DNA from: Canna indica
Taxonomy: Eukaryota; Streptophyta; Magnoliopsida; Zingiberales; Cannaceae
Assembly: GCA_034359265.1 (NCBI GenBank)
Contig: CP136890.1
Location: 71,797,501 to 71,861,500, forward strand
Reading direction: 5' to 3'
Length of the DNA stretch: 64,000 nucleotides
The notes below the pieces were generated by a model. It was not told where the DNA came from and searched no databases. It saw nothing but the letters and a program-made list of their open reading frames with translations. Positions 1-10,675 of the stretch are shown here, one piece after another (position 1 is the stretch's first letter; the number at the start of each line of letters is the position of its first letter). Position numbers and translations under genes: made by a program.

Positions 1-40
1 CCAAGGCATTATAAGAATTAAACAAACAAAAAGTTTAAAG

Positions 41-586
41 TCAACCGAAGTCTTCTACTAGCGTACCAGAAGAACTGCGAGGCAAGAGGAACCGCTCCTC
101 GTTGGTATGGCGCCGCCCAGTGTTCTCCGAGTCGCGAAAGCGCTTTGAATCCCGCAACCATGGTGTGCTCTGGTTCGACCCATGGTATCGACTGACGCAG
201 TCAAATCCCTCGGAGCCCTGAGATCGATGCAATCCGGAGGCACTACCGCCGGTCGCGGTTCTGGCCGAGCCATCATGCCGTTCGTGTAAGTACGAGCATC
301 CATCGCCATAAGGGCAAACCTCGCCGCTCAAGAACTTCCGACAGAATCTAGGCCTCGGCGGCCGATCGTGCCAGTTGGACGGCGTGGGGCGGAGGTCCTC
401 CTGGCCGTGAGCGAACGTGCAGGAGTCGCCGAAGGGACACGACCCCGTGGCGCAAAACTTTTGGCAGAGGCGGGTCTTGTAGAAGGCAGAAGTGGAGGCA
501 GGAGGGCGAGAGGGAACAAGAGGCGCTTCTTGTTGTGGTGGCGAGTGGATGAAGGTTCCTGGTTTCTTGGGATGGGAATGCTCCAT
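41..586 (-). CDS. Tandem CCCH zinc-finger protein
   Basis: Single-exon frame of 181 residues counted from the ATG at 586-584. Seen: two C-X8-C-X5-C-X3-H fingers, the first beginning FYKTRLCQKF and followed by GQEDLRPTPSNW, the second RFCRKFLSGEVCPYGDGC. This finger pair and linker resemble plant CCCH proteins of the Arabidopsis C3H39/C3H56 type, which are nuclear proteins thought to bind RNA or DNA. The C-terminal 80 residues are Ser/Arg-rich and unstructured. The frame stays open upstream to 802, with Met at 706 and 802. I prefer 586 because it has G at +4, and because a TATA-like element at 751-758 makes 802 lie upstream of the probable transcription start. The Met at 706 stays possible and would add 40 residues. 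Family call firm; start and role less so. Confidence 0.85.
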   Translation of the reverse strand: MEHSHPKKPGTFIHSPPQQEAPLVPSRPPASTSAFYKTRLCQKFCATGSCPFGDSCTFAHGQEDLRPTPSNWHDRPPRPRFCRKFLSGEVCPYGDGCSYLHERHDGSARTATGGSASGLHRSQGSEGFDCVSRYHGSNQSTPWLRDSKRFRDSENTGRRHTNEERFLLPRSSSGTLVEDFG

Positions 587-750
587 GGATTGATGCGCCT
601 CTCGACGTCGGCCACTCAATGGAGGATGAGGGGGACGCTCGATGGCGCCGGGGAGGGGCGAGGTAGTCGAAGAGGCGGGCGACGCGAGTAGATTGGGAAT
701 GAACATGAGAGGGAATGGACAGATTGGTGGGCGCGAGACAGAGGAGGGTT

Positions 751-758
751 TATTTAAG
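751..758 (-). promoter_or_regulatory. TATA-like element of the CCCH gene
   Basis: On the minus strand the sequence reads TTAAATAA, 165 bp upstream of the preferred ATG and 45 bp upstream of the alternative Met at 706. Position and AT content fit a core promoter, but this is inference from spacing only. Confidence 0.4.
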
Positions 759-761
759 CGC

Positions 762-783
762 AGAGAGAGAGAGAGAGAGAGAG
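762..783. repeat. (AG)n microsatellite
   Basis: Eleven AG units just upstream of the CCCH gene TATA-like element. GA/CT tracts are common in plant core promoters. Translated on the minus strand it gives the low-complexity SLSLSLSL at the extreme N terminus of the longest frame, another reason not to start there. Confidence 0.9.
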
Positions 784-802
784 GAAAACATTGAAAGCGC
801 AT

Positions 803-1475
803 AATATTGGGGGTGGCCGAGTCGCCGTCGGAATGCTTGTTACTCCATTACACGGTGTCACTGTCAGGAATCGTACAAAGTTGGTTTCCCAAACCGGAAA
901 GGTTTGTTGCTCCACTACGCGGCGGTTACATAATTGCGTGGACCTGGCGGGTTTGACCGTAAACGCGTGGTTTTGGGCGGGAAGCAGGCCGGTCTGTACT
1001 CATAAATTAGAGTTAATTCGGGTTTGGCCCATATTTAAACCGGTCCAATGTATTAGTTAAAATATACTAAAGTGGGTCGAACAAAACTGGGTCAAGTCGA
1101 AGAATGTGGACCAGAATATATAAATATGTCAAAATTAGAGGTTGAATCAAATAAGAGGTAGAAATGTGACTCGTATCTGTTTGGATTTCAGTCTATATTT
1201 AAAATTTACCGAAGTGGGTCGAATAAATTGGGTCGGGTCGAAAAATGTGAACCATTAAACATTGATATGTCATATTATAGATTTAATCAAATTGGATCCG
1301 GCCCAAATACGTATGATTTCGGGTTTATAAGAATTTTCGATACCAGGATTTAAGAAGCAACAAATAAGGGAAGAAAAAAATCAAATCGAAATTAAAAATA
1401 ATAAAAATTCTAGTTGGATCAAATTGAATTTTAAATGTCTATAAATATCCCATTATTAGCATTCATGCTCAAAAT
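803..1475. other. Intergenic DNA with a diverged tandem duplication
   Basis: No convincing gene. A block of about 90 bp at 1061-1151 (AAAGTGGGTCGAACAAAA...) returns in diverged form at 1201-1291 (GAAGTGGGTCGAATAAAT...), a period near 140 bp. Bases 1468-1475 (CTCAAAAT) are the left target duplication of the hAT element that follows. Confidence 0.6.
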
Positions 1476-1720
1476 TAGGACTGAAAACGAGCCGAACACA
1501 AGCGAGTACTAATCTGCTCATGTTCGGCTCGGTATTAAACATCGCAGACTCGAATTCAATTCGAATTCGAATCATTACCTAGACTTGCTGATTATATTCG
1601 GCTCGATTCGAATATTCGAGCACTCGACTTAGTAATTGCTCGACTCGGTTCGCATTCGAACAGTCCGATTGAAACGAATCCGAGTACTGTTCGACCTCAA
1701 TGCAAATTGTATGAAATTAA
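1476..1720. repeat. hAT left terminal and subterminal repeat
   Basis: Begins with the 12-bp terminal repeat TAGGACTGAAAA. The next 240 bp hold repeated GAGCCGAAC, GTTCGGCTCG, ATTCGAATTCG and CGACTCGG motifs in both orientations, matching those at 6180-6480. Confidence 0.85.
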
Positions 1721-3372
1721 CAGACTTGAAATTTCAAAACTAATGCATACAGACTTAATCATAACAATTTGATATATACAAAACCAAGATCAACACTTGG
1801 AAATCAATGGATACAGAATTTGAGATATACTGATTTACAAAACAAAGATCAACACTTGGAATTTCCATTTTCCAAATTGGAAAATACATTAATCTTAACA
1901 GACTTTGTACTGTGTATGATTACAATTCATCACTACAGGCTGCAGCAGACCAGCAATTCATCAGATTTTAATGTTTTATGCAGTAGTTCAAATCATCACT
2001 ACTTGAACAATCATCACTTCATCAGTTCATCACTGCAGCAGAAATAATTAATTAGCAAAAGACAGTTGATCCATTGTTTCATCTTCTATATCAAAAACAG
2101 TTGATTGTACTTAGCAAAAGACATAAAAGTACCAACCTCAACATCTCCCTCCATCCTAACCTTCTTTGCTTGAACACCTAGAGGATCTGTCCATATGAAG
2201 AAGCATTTTGAAGACATGAGAAGCAATCAAGATTTCATATGCTCTATCACAAATTCCAATCAGAAAAGACTTTGATTCATCTATGCAATAATGCATGAGT
2301 ACAGAATGAGGAACTAACTGAAGTTAATAGAATTCTAACAAGGGAGAAAATGTAATGCTGAGACAACTCTCTAAGTCAAATAAAATGTCCTGTGTTACAA
2401 TCTTTTATATTTGTATTTTATTTACTAAGAAACACAACAGGATTACTTACAAATGTCATACCTTGATTAATAGCAATCACTTCCTTGTTGCTAAGAATAG
2501 TCAAAGTATCATTTGCCATATTTCGCACATCACAACCAACAAGAAGAGGAGCCTGCAAATATTAGAAGATAATCTATCAATCTATTTTCAAAACAAAAAA
2601 AAGAAGATAATCTATCAGTGTATTATAAAGAACAACAGGAACCAAGAACAAGTAGTCAACTAGTCAAGTAGAACATAAAAATACTTAACTGAATTGAAGA
2701 GTTCGAAGTAGTCAAGTAGTCATTTAGTTAACTGAATTGAACATTTAACCTATATCATAATTAAACAGTCAATACATAATTAAAAGAAAACTTTCGGACA
2801 CTGTTGCAAATTCAACAGATATATGAGGATCAAAAGCAGTCTGCTGCAAATTCAAGTATTCAATAGATATATCATAATTAAAAGAAATCCAATATGAGGA
2901 TGAAAGAACAATAATTCATCAATACCTGAAAGGCTGAAACAAGTTCATAAACCAACTAACCAAGTAATCAAGTATCATTTACTCATATAGCAGTAGTCTG
3001 AGCAGCAACAAACATCAATTCATCAGTTTAGCAGAAAAAATTAAACATATTGAACTTAGTAAAAATTAAACAAGTTACCTGAACAGTGAACATTCATACA
3101 AGTCTTGTTGATGAATGATGAACTCAAACAGAAACAGCATGTTCATCAATGCAGCAGCTAGTAGAAAACTAAAGATGTGTTTATGAATGATGAACTCAAA
3201 CAAAACAGGCAGTTCATCAATTCAACAAAACAGCATGTTACTCATGCAGTTCATCAGTAATAAAAATAGCAGTATCCATAACAAAAGATATTTTATAAGT
3301 AGCATAAAAGAAGTCTTCAAAACAACACTCAAGTAGTCAAGTCTTCAGATTTTCTTCTTCACCCTATCAATA
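1721..3372. other. Non-coding 3' half of the hAT element
   Basis: No frame here looks like protein. The stretch is rich in short iterated words such as TTCATCA, GCAGCAG and AAGTAGTCAAGTAG. A 25-bp block, ACAAAACCAAGATCAACACT..., at 1777-1801 recurs with one difference at 1837-1861. It is probably the 3' untranslated and subterminal region of the transposase gene. Confidence 0.55.
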
Positions 3373-5644
3373 TCAGAAGGCAGTAGCATTAGTCATAATA
3401 ATTAAGAGATAAAAATAGAAACAACATAAAACATTATTAACTAAATAGTCTAAATTTATCGTATAGTTAATAATTTTGTAATCATTTTTCAGCCAATCTG
3501 CGGTGCATATCAAAGCTTGGACAGTTTCTGGCTTTAGAGAACTTCTATACTGATCCAAAACTCGACCCCCAGCACTGAATGTGGACTATGAAGCCACTGT
3601 GGTCACAGGAATTGAGAGTACATCTTTTGTCATTTTTGACAAAATTTTAAACTTCAAAGTGTTTGTTTTCCACCATTGCAAAGCATCAAAACTTTCTCCA
3701 TTAGTACAAATGTATCTACCTTCCTCAAGATAGGCATCAAGATCATATTTAGAAGGTGTAATAGATTCTACACTTTGAGCCCACATATTAAATTCACTCA
3801 TGCTCTTTGTTTTATTTTTTTCAAGCAATGAAGTGTTATTTGAAGAACCACTAGGTCCACTGTCCATGTTGGTTTGAGAAGGTTGTTGTGACTTATGCAT
3901 CTCAACATAATAGTTGTAAAGATCATAAATTGCATCTTTCACAACATCAATTTTTATTTTTACTTCAAACTCATTCAAATATATTTTCGAAAAGCAGAAA
4001 ATGACTAATTGCATCTTGTATCGAGGATCTAATATTGATGCAATTATCATTAATAAGTTACACTCACCCCAGTACTTATCAAATTTGTCTTTCATTTTGA
4101 AAGTCATGGCCTTCATGTACTCACAATCATCAACTACAGTTAACTCCAACAGTTGCTTTATTTTCTAAACTTCAGGTAAAAAAAGATTTGCAGTCGGGTA
4201 TTCATAGCCAGAGAATACATTAGTGGCTTCATTAAAAATCTCCAAAAATTCCATAATTTTGGAAGCTTTTTCCCAATCCTCATGTGAAGGAACTGACTTG
4301 TAGTTAGGATCTCTTTCATGGTATCTCGGAAACACATCTTTAAACTCTAAAGCTGACTCAAGCATGACATAAGTCGAGTTCCATCGAGTAGAAACATCTA
4401 ATACAAGTCTTTTGGTAGAGGACAATTATAATTGCCTCGCAATTTCATTAAACTTGTGAAGCCTAGCAGGTGACCCCTTTATATATTTAACACTTTCACG
4501 AACTTTAGAAATAATATCATGAATTACAATCAATCCATCTTGAACCATGATGTTGAGGATGTGAGCACAACACCTTACATGAAATATTTTTCCACCAAAA
4601 AATAGATTTTTCTTCAAAGTGAAACTATCTTTTAAGTGTCTAACAGCTGAATCATTTGAAGAAGCATTGTCAAGAGTGATTGTTGAAATTTTATTTTCGA
4701 TGCCCCAATCATTTAGACAAGAAAAAATACTATCACTGATCATGAGACCAGTATGAGGGGGTGGCATGCTTATAAAATTCAAAACTCTTTTTTGAAGGTT
4801 CCAATCATTGTCTAAAAAATGTGCAGTCAAGCACATATAACCAATAGTTTGGTTAGAAGTCCACAAGTCAGAAGTAAGACTTATCCTATCAACACTACCA
4901 AGCAAAGCTTTGATTTTTTTCTTCTCTAAAGCATATATCTTCATGCAATCTGCCCTAACAGTCACTCTTGACATGCTTTCAAATTTAGGATTCAAAGTTT
5001 TCATGAGAAATTGAAAAAAAGCATGCTCAACCATCCTAAAAGGATACTCATGGACAATAATCATTTTTGCAAGTATATCTCTAATTTTTTACTTATCGTA
5101 TCTAAATGACGTCAAGTTACCTATTTTACCATCAGGTTCCATAGTAGGGAGTGCCAATACCTGCTGAGTTTTTCCGGAAATAGAAGCCAACCTAACTGCA
5201 CATGTGAGCATATGCCTATTTAGATGTGTTGTTGAGCCCGTGTTTTGATAAGCTAGACGAGCACGACAATAATTGTATTGGTTTTTTTTGATACCATCCT
5301 TCAATGATACCACTGTAAATTCATTCCAAACCTTAGAAGTCTTTCTTTTTTTCTTTTCAGGGGGATCAGTATCACCATTCATAGTAGTTTCTGTTGTATC
5401 CGTACTATTACGTTGTCCTTCGTCAGGAGCCTCTTGGCTTGAATTGATAATGGCAGAATTTTCCCCTGCTTCAGATTGTGGTCCTGGGGTTGTGCTTGTA
5501 TCATCCCCAAGCAACACAACTGATTAATCACAGACTTAAAACATTACATTATAGTTACAATATATAATAAATTGAATGAAACAAATCAAATATATAAAAG
5601 AACATATTAAACTGTTTACCATTTTCAATTGAAGAGGTAGACAT
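3373..5644 (-). pseudogene. hAT transposase, one frame with four nonsense codons
   Basis: Exon 1 (5644-5620) starts at an ATG and ends at a GT donor. A 100-bp intron (5619-5520) ends TTAATCAG, and joining keeps phase into exon 2. Exon 2 encodes, in order, a BED zinc finger (residues around NQYNYC...HLNRHMLTC, where the usual first Cys is Tyr), the RNase H-like core with SLTSDLWTS and TLDNASSND, the C-X2-H motif in VRCCAHILN, DVSTRWNSTY, and the C-terminal dimerisation domain (YLEEGRY, ALQWWK). In-frame stops lie at 5091-5089 (TAA), 4428-4426 (TAA), 4167-4165 (TAG) and 3588-3586 (TAG). The frame itself is never shifted. Beyond the last stop it resumes with [19 protein letters not shown] and runs out near 3373-3430. 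This copy should be inactive. Confidence 0.92.
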
Positions 5645-6497
5645 GAAGTACTGAAGTAGAGCCGCAGAGATTGACACTTCACAGACTCACAGTAAGGGAG
5701 AAATTTTAAAATGGCAGATTGCTATGGCAGTAGTGCAGTACCGAATCAAATGCTCAATGTTAATTGCTAAGACTCACACTCGCACAGAGACTACAGAGTC
5801 AAAGTAAGGGAGAAGACAGTCAATGGACTCACAAATGCTCAATGGCTCAAATTAAGGGAGAAGACAGCCGCTCAATGCTAAGAAGTAAGAACTAGAGCCC
5901 AAATGACCTCTATTTATAGAGAATTAAAGTCACATACATGATACATCAGATAAATCCGGATGTGCGATGCAAATCAATGAATCATGCAAATAGTAAATTT
6001 AGGGTTTTGAAACTTACAAAATCGTAGATAATAATGCGAATAAATCTTCTTGGAACCGAGAAAAAAACATCAAATTGATTCAAAAATCGCCGATCCGGCG
6101 TCTATCGCTTCAACTTCTACTCGATTAGGGCAAAAAATTTAAAGACTTACCGCTTACGAGAAAGGGCAGTCGGTGTCTCGATCTCGGAGTCAGGCTAACT
6201 CAGTCGGCACTCGGCATTCGGCAAGTCGGCAGTCGGCAGAACTGCATCAGATCTCCGCTCGAACTGCTCGAGCGATTTCGAGCGGCGACGCCTTCGCGAA
6301 CAGCTCGGGAGGAGTCGAGTAGTTTGAGGAGAAAACGAGTCGAGTACCTTTGAAATCATATTCGGCTCGTTAACTTGATCGAACCCTAACCCGAGATCGG
6401 ATTCGGCTCAGATCTATTTCGAATCCGAGTCCCGCTCGTTCGATTCCGAGCCGAACCCGAATCGAGCCCGAGCGGTTCGGTTTGATTTTCAGCCCTA
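5645..6497 (-). repeat. hAT promoter side, subrepeats and right terminal repeat
   Basis: Upstream of the transposase start. Three copies of a TAAGGGAGAA(G)ACAG-like word occur near 5693, 5811 and 5853. At 6195-6240 there is an array of GTCGGCACTCGGCATTCGGCA type. The last 120 bp carry GAGCCGAAC motifs and end with the terminal repeat TTTTCAGCCCTA. No other gene is visible. Confidence 0.75.
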
Positions 6498-6505
6498 CTC
6501 AAAAT

Positions 6506-8104
6506 CAATCTCAAATGTGGATTCATTGACAAAATCACTTTCTTGGTAGCATTTTTGCGTCAAGTGATTCAACACCAAATCAAAGCATTGACAAAATAGC
6601 TTCTCGGTTCAGGTTTTTTCCTACACAGGAATATGAATCTTCCAATTTTTTTTTTAAATCGAATACAATTTTTGAAAATTTTGAAATTATAATCAAATTT
6701 AAGTAAATGATAATTTAATTATGAATATGTATTCTAAATTTTTTAAAAAATTATTAAAAAAATCCTTCACTTATTTAATTTTTTTATTTTTTAAAATTTT
6801 TTAAAATATATTTTGGTAGTCAAAATGATCATTTTTGTGAAATTATTGAAATATTTAAACAGTCTTAAAAGCGATCGTTTGATCTTGAAAATGCATCTTA
6901 AAATTTTAAAAAGTCATAAAAAATATAATTCACTAATTTAGAATTATTTTATTTTTTTGGTGAGATTTTATGATATATTTTTATGATCAAAATGATCACT
7001 TTTATAAAATAGTTAAATGTTTAAAGAGTTTCATGAGAATAGTTAACCATGAAAATACATCAAAAAATGATTATTTTGTTTAAACATTTCAACGATTTCA
7101 CAAAAATAATCATTTTGATTATGAAAATATATTTTAAAAAATTATAAAAAATATAAAGTAGTGAATGCAATTTTTTTGTGATTTTTAAAAAAATTTAAGA
7201 TGTATTTTCATAATTAAATGGTCATTTTATTTAAAATTATTTAAATATTTTTAATATAAGTATTTTGGGTATTTTTGAGAATTTTGAAGATTTTGTTATT
7301 CTTTATTTGGTTGCTCCCAGCTTTCCATTGGCCGATCAACTTTTTTTTTTAATAAAGATAAAAAAATTATAATAAAGTGATTATATTAAAATTGGAACCT
7401 TATATATCTGGAGAATATACAAAATATTGTCTATCAATCTCGTGCCACCCACGGTTGCCATTGGTTGATCAACTTAATGAGTAATATCTATGTTGATTCA
7501 TATGCTGCATGTGATTCCAACGGTTAGGCAAGCGTTATGTGGCCACAAAAACATGCATCCAAAAGTCGGAAACGCAACTTCGGGCTCCGATGATAAAGCA
7601 CGAATCGCAAAGCAAATTTTATGGAGCCGGGCTCCATGACGGTTTCTTTCAATGGCAGGCAAAGCGACACTTCTCGCATGTCGCGCTGCAATCTCGTGTG
7701 TAGACGATTATGACACAGTAACTTTTTATTGGTCGAGTTTGAACTAACTTATAGCCAGAATCCTTTCCCTTGCATCAGGGGTTTGAGAATACATCTAAAA
7801 CCAAGATATAATTCATGAAGAAGCGACTCACGACAAGCATAATCATTATTACACTTGGACAAGGATGGAACACAAGGCTCAGGGGCAAATTAACAAACAC
7901 CAAGAGGACACTCCACATGGAACACAGAATTCGGCCATGGTTAATACCATTAAAGGTTCAAATGAGAAAGGAGGTGAAGAAGGTAGTGATGAAGAACAAA
8001 ACTAGCAATAGTTATCGAGATAACTTCTATAGAATTATATTTATCAGAGGATCTCTTTCATCATGTGACGTCTCTAACCTTCGTCTTCGTCTTCTTCTTC
8101 TACT
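6506..8104. other. AT-rich intergenic DNA containing a foldback
   Basis: 6510-7320 is extremely AT-rich. A pair of inverted arms lies at 6767-6860 and 7078-7164. From 7320 to 8104 the composition is ordinary, and I recognise nothing except the 3' side of the RanBP2-type gene. An open frame at 7815-8108 on the plus strand overlaps the last codon of that gene and looks like chance. Confidence 0.55.
6767..7164. repeat. Inverted repeat (foldback) with about 90-bp arms
   Basis: Left arm 6767-6860 (TCAC...ATATATTTTGGTAGTCAAAA...TTTAAAC) pairs with right arm 7078-7164 (GTTTAAACATTTCAACGATT...TAGTGA). Aligned as reverse complements they match at most positions, including TTTTTGTGAAAT. The spacer of about 217 bp holds another diverged copy of the same words. 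This may be a degenerate MITE; no clear target duplication was found. Confidence 0.6.
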
Positions 8105-8656
8105 TTAATCATCGGATTGTCTCGGTGCATTGCAGCGAAAGCATTGCGTCCTACTCGCGAAGTTGTGCTCCTTGCAGCCCGACCTATTTACAAGATATAA
8201 AGGACTTGAACACTAAGTAAATGCACTTAGAACTATTGCTAGATCACAATCTACAAGTAATTTATAGCACCTGCTGCAAATCCAGTCGCCGGACTTCCAT
8301 GACGCGCGCCCGCCGCCAACGCCAAGTACAAAGCCCCGCGGACGAGCTCCATCGGTGTCCAAGCCGCCTCCGCCGCCAGTAGCAGCAGCAGAAGGAACAG
8401 CTTCCTCCTTCACCGCGCCGCACTTGAAGCAGCTCGAGCGGCTAGCGAAGTTATGGCACCCGCAGCACGAGCAGTACCAGTCGCCAGGCCGGACGTCGGC
8501 GCCAGCAGCGCCGAAGCCGAAGGAGGACCCGCCTCCGCCGAATCCCGCGTACTCGCCGCCCGACCTCGCCTTGCCGCACCGGAAGCAGGACTCCCGGCGG
8601 CTAAAGTTGAGGTGTCGGCACCACCTGCAGTCCCAGTCTCCCGGCTTCCTATTCAT
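8105..8656 (-). CDS. RanBP2-type zinc-finger protein, three fingers, two exons
   Basis: Exon 1 is 8656-8271, the intron is 8270-8184 (GTGCTATA...TAAATAG, 87 bp) and exon 2 is 8183-8105. Splicing rebuilds the third finger in frame and gives 154 residues. Three RanBP2/NZF fingers are visible: GDWDCRWC..N..CFRC (about residues 4-31), GDWYCSCC..N..CFKC (56-83) and GDWICSRSGCKEHNFASR..CFRC near the C terminus, separated by Gly-rich linkers. The layout matches small plant three-finger RanBP2 proteins, thought to act in RNA binding or stress responses. The start MNRKPGDW is the usual one for this family. A TATA box lies about 180 bp upstream. The intron falls between the cysteine pairs of finger 3, so an unspliced transcript would lose that finger. 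Confidence 0.93.
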
Positions 8657-8793
8657 CTTATCAACTCCCTAATTAATTATATTTCAGAAAGAAAACATCA
8701 ACTCAGTAAATTTCTCAAAAGAAAAATCAATACAAAGGAAATTTGTGAAGAGCTTTAATTACTCGAGCAATTAAAAGAAGGCGAGAATAGATG

Positions 8794-8820
8794 TGCTGCT
8801 GCTGCTGCTGATGATGATGA
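8794..8820. repeat. Trinucleotide microsatellite (CTG)n then (ATG)n
   Basis: Five to six CTG units followed by three ATG units on the plus strand. On the gene strand this is CAT/CAG repeat DNA at or just after the predicted transcription start of the RanBP2-type gene. Confidence 0.85.
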
Positions 8821-8831
8821 ATTGGGGGGGC

Positions 8832-8839
8832 TTTTTATA
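8832..8839 (-). promoter_or_regulatory. TATA box of the RanBP2-type gene
   Basis: The minus strand reads CTATAAAAAG, a strong TATA match about 180 bp upstream of the ATG at 8656. It predicts a 5' leader of about 145 nt that begins within or next to the CAG repeat. Confidence 0.65.
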
Positions 8840-8859
8840 GCAGAGTCCAGTGGGCATCA

Positions 8860-10553
8860 AAATGACATAGGAATCAAGAATGGTTGTGGAGGGACGAGCT
8901 TGTTCTCGCATTGAAGAATTCAAACACAGTAATCTAAAAGAAGGAAAAGAAGAGAAAGGGCATTGATGCCAATGACAGAAAAAGGAAGATGGGGAAGATA
9001 ATTATGGGTTACTTGGAAATGGCTTTGTTAGTAGAGTCTTTTTAGACATGCATTACAGATTTACAGAGAAAGAGGGAGCTGAGAAGTGCATGTCTGCAAG
9101 CATGCATTTACAGTGATAGGAACATTTCAGCTGTTCCCTTATTTCTGTTCATCTCTGCTTTGATAAAGCAGTGCAGAAATGAAATCTCAGTTACTATGTG
9201 TATATGCTGCTGGCTAAGTGGGTTTTCTGTTGTGACTTAGAATAATCTTTGTGGATGCTGATGAGCAGATCATTTTAACAGCACCGTTACAGAGATTGAT
9301 CAACATACATCAGGCAAATGCAAAGCAGAGTAGGATTAATTGATGCAAAATTTATTTATAATTAAAATTTGGAAGAGTTCTACATGAATTAATTTAGAAT
9401 AAAAAATTACAAAACAAATAAATTGGACTGATGTTTTTTTCTAAAAGAAATCAAATATAGTATTAACTGGGGATTGAACATTTGCCGGTTTGAGTAGATT
9501 ACACTACATCTAAGAATCAATTCCTACATGTATTTCCTTTCTCTCATTGGACATTGCTTCGTATCCTTTACAATAATTCAAGAGGATATGAATCACATCA
9601 CCTGCTTTTGCTCCTATTTTTTTCAATTCCAGTTCCATCTCTGGTTCTCATCTCACCGTATCCAAAATAGGATTACACAGTCCCCAAAAGTGCTTGAAAT
9701 GGGGCTCATGTCTCTTCAAGTTGATTAAGTATCAGATATATACACAATGTCTTTAGTCATCAGTTTCTTTTGCTTCAACTAATTGTGTGGATTATGAAAC
9801 CATCATCCATGGACACATGCATGCATGCATGCATATAGAGAACAATGTCTATGTCAAGAAAAGTATGCACATATTTGTAGCAACCACTATTATCCACTTG
9901 CTGAATGTTAAGCTTTGCATCATATATATTCTAGTTAGTTTCAAGCAAAGTTTCTGACGTCGAAAGATATTCCTCCTTGTCCTTGGGCTTATGCTTTATC
10001 AAGTCCATTGGATACATGCATGTACTTTACTCCAAGATAGATTGAACCTCTTGAATCAAACTGGAGACTGATTACCCAACTGGTTTAAAGCTTGAGGTTA
10101 GGTTGTCATGACAAGAGTGGATGTGTTCATTGTGTTGCAATTATTATCTTTCTCATTACATGGTTGTGAGAGAATGAAAGGAGATGATCATCATATAGCT
10201 TCTTGCTTAAAAGAAAGTGAAAGGAGCCAAGCTGGTAAGTTTCGATGAAGAAAGACAACAATGTAATTAAGTGGTGTGTGATGATGGTTTTGACTTTTGA
10301 CCATCTTTTCCCTTTGTGTTCTTAATGCTAGACCGGATATATATCTTGGTATGACTGAACCATGCATCTGTGATTACTTTGATTGATTTGACTCGTTCGC
10401 ATTCCCATGTTTGGTTTGTTAGATCATTGGAAACTCATACAATACTTTCATCATGACTATTAATTTTTTTTTAAGAATTGTCCATCCATTATTCCATTCA
10501 AGGTGTGAAATTGTAGGTCATGATCGATTTTTCCTCGTCTTTTTGACATCCAT
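8860..10553. other. Intergenic DNA, no gene recognised
   Basis: AT-rich, with no frame showing a known motif or plausible exon structure. It includes a short (ATGC)n tract at 9817-9834. Part of it is presumably upstream regulatory DNA for the minus-strand RanBP2-type gene. Confidence 0.5.
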
Positions 10554-10675
10554 ACTTGCTATTTAGCAAGACACTAATTTGTGTGCAAGGTAGGCGCAAA
10601 TAGGGGTGGCAATTACTTGCTATTTAGCAAGACACTAATTTGTGTGCAAGGTAGGCGCAAATAGGGGTGACAATT
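10554..10675. repeat. Two-copy 61-bp tandem duplication
   Basis: The 61-bp unit beginning ACTTGCTATTTAGCAAGACA is repeated head to tail (10554-10614 and 10615-10675). I see one difference (GGGGTGGCAATT versus GGGGTGACAATT), so the duplication is recent. Each unit ends with TAGGGGTGRCAATT, which resembles a hAT terminus, but no partner end was found downstream. Confidence 0.92.

Larger units (their letters stand above)
1476..6497 (-). mobile_element. Complete hAT transposon with decayed transposase
   Basis: A 5,022-bp element. Left end TAGGACTGAAAACGAGCCGA and right end (reverse complement) TAGGGCTGAAAATCAAACCG form imperfect terminal inverted repeats sharing TAGGRCTGAAAA and GCCGAAC/ACCGAAC. 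The 8-bp sequence CTCAAAAT lies directly outside both ends (1468-1475 and 6498-6505) and fits the hAT preference for T at position 2 and A at position 7. Subterminal zones at both ends are dense in CGAGCCGAAC/TTCGGCTCG motifs, the usual place for transposase binding. The single transposase gene reads on the minus strand from about 5644. The perfect duplication argues for a fairly recent insertion. Confidence 0.95.

Noticed and set aside
58..691. Open frames of 83-107 codons overlapping the CCCH gene
   Set aside because: They are other-frame readings of GC-rich coding DNA without motifs.
7815..8108. Plus-strand frame next to the RanBP2-type gene
   Set aside because: Overlaps the end of exon 2 on the other strand, basic low-complexity sequence, no known motif.
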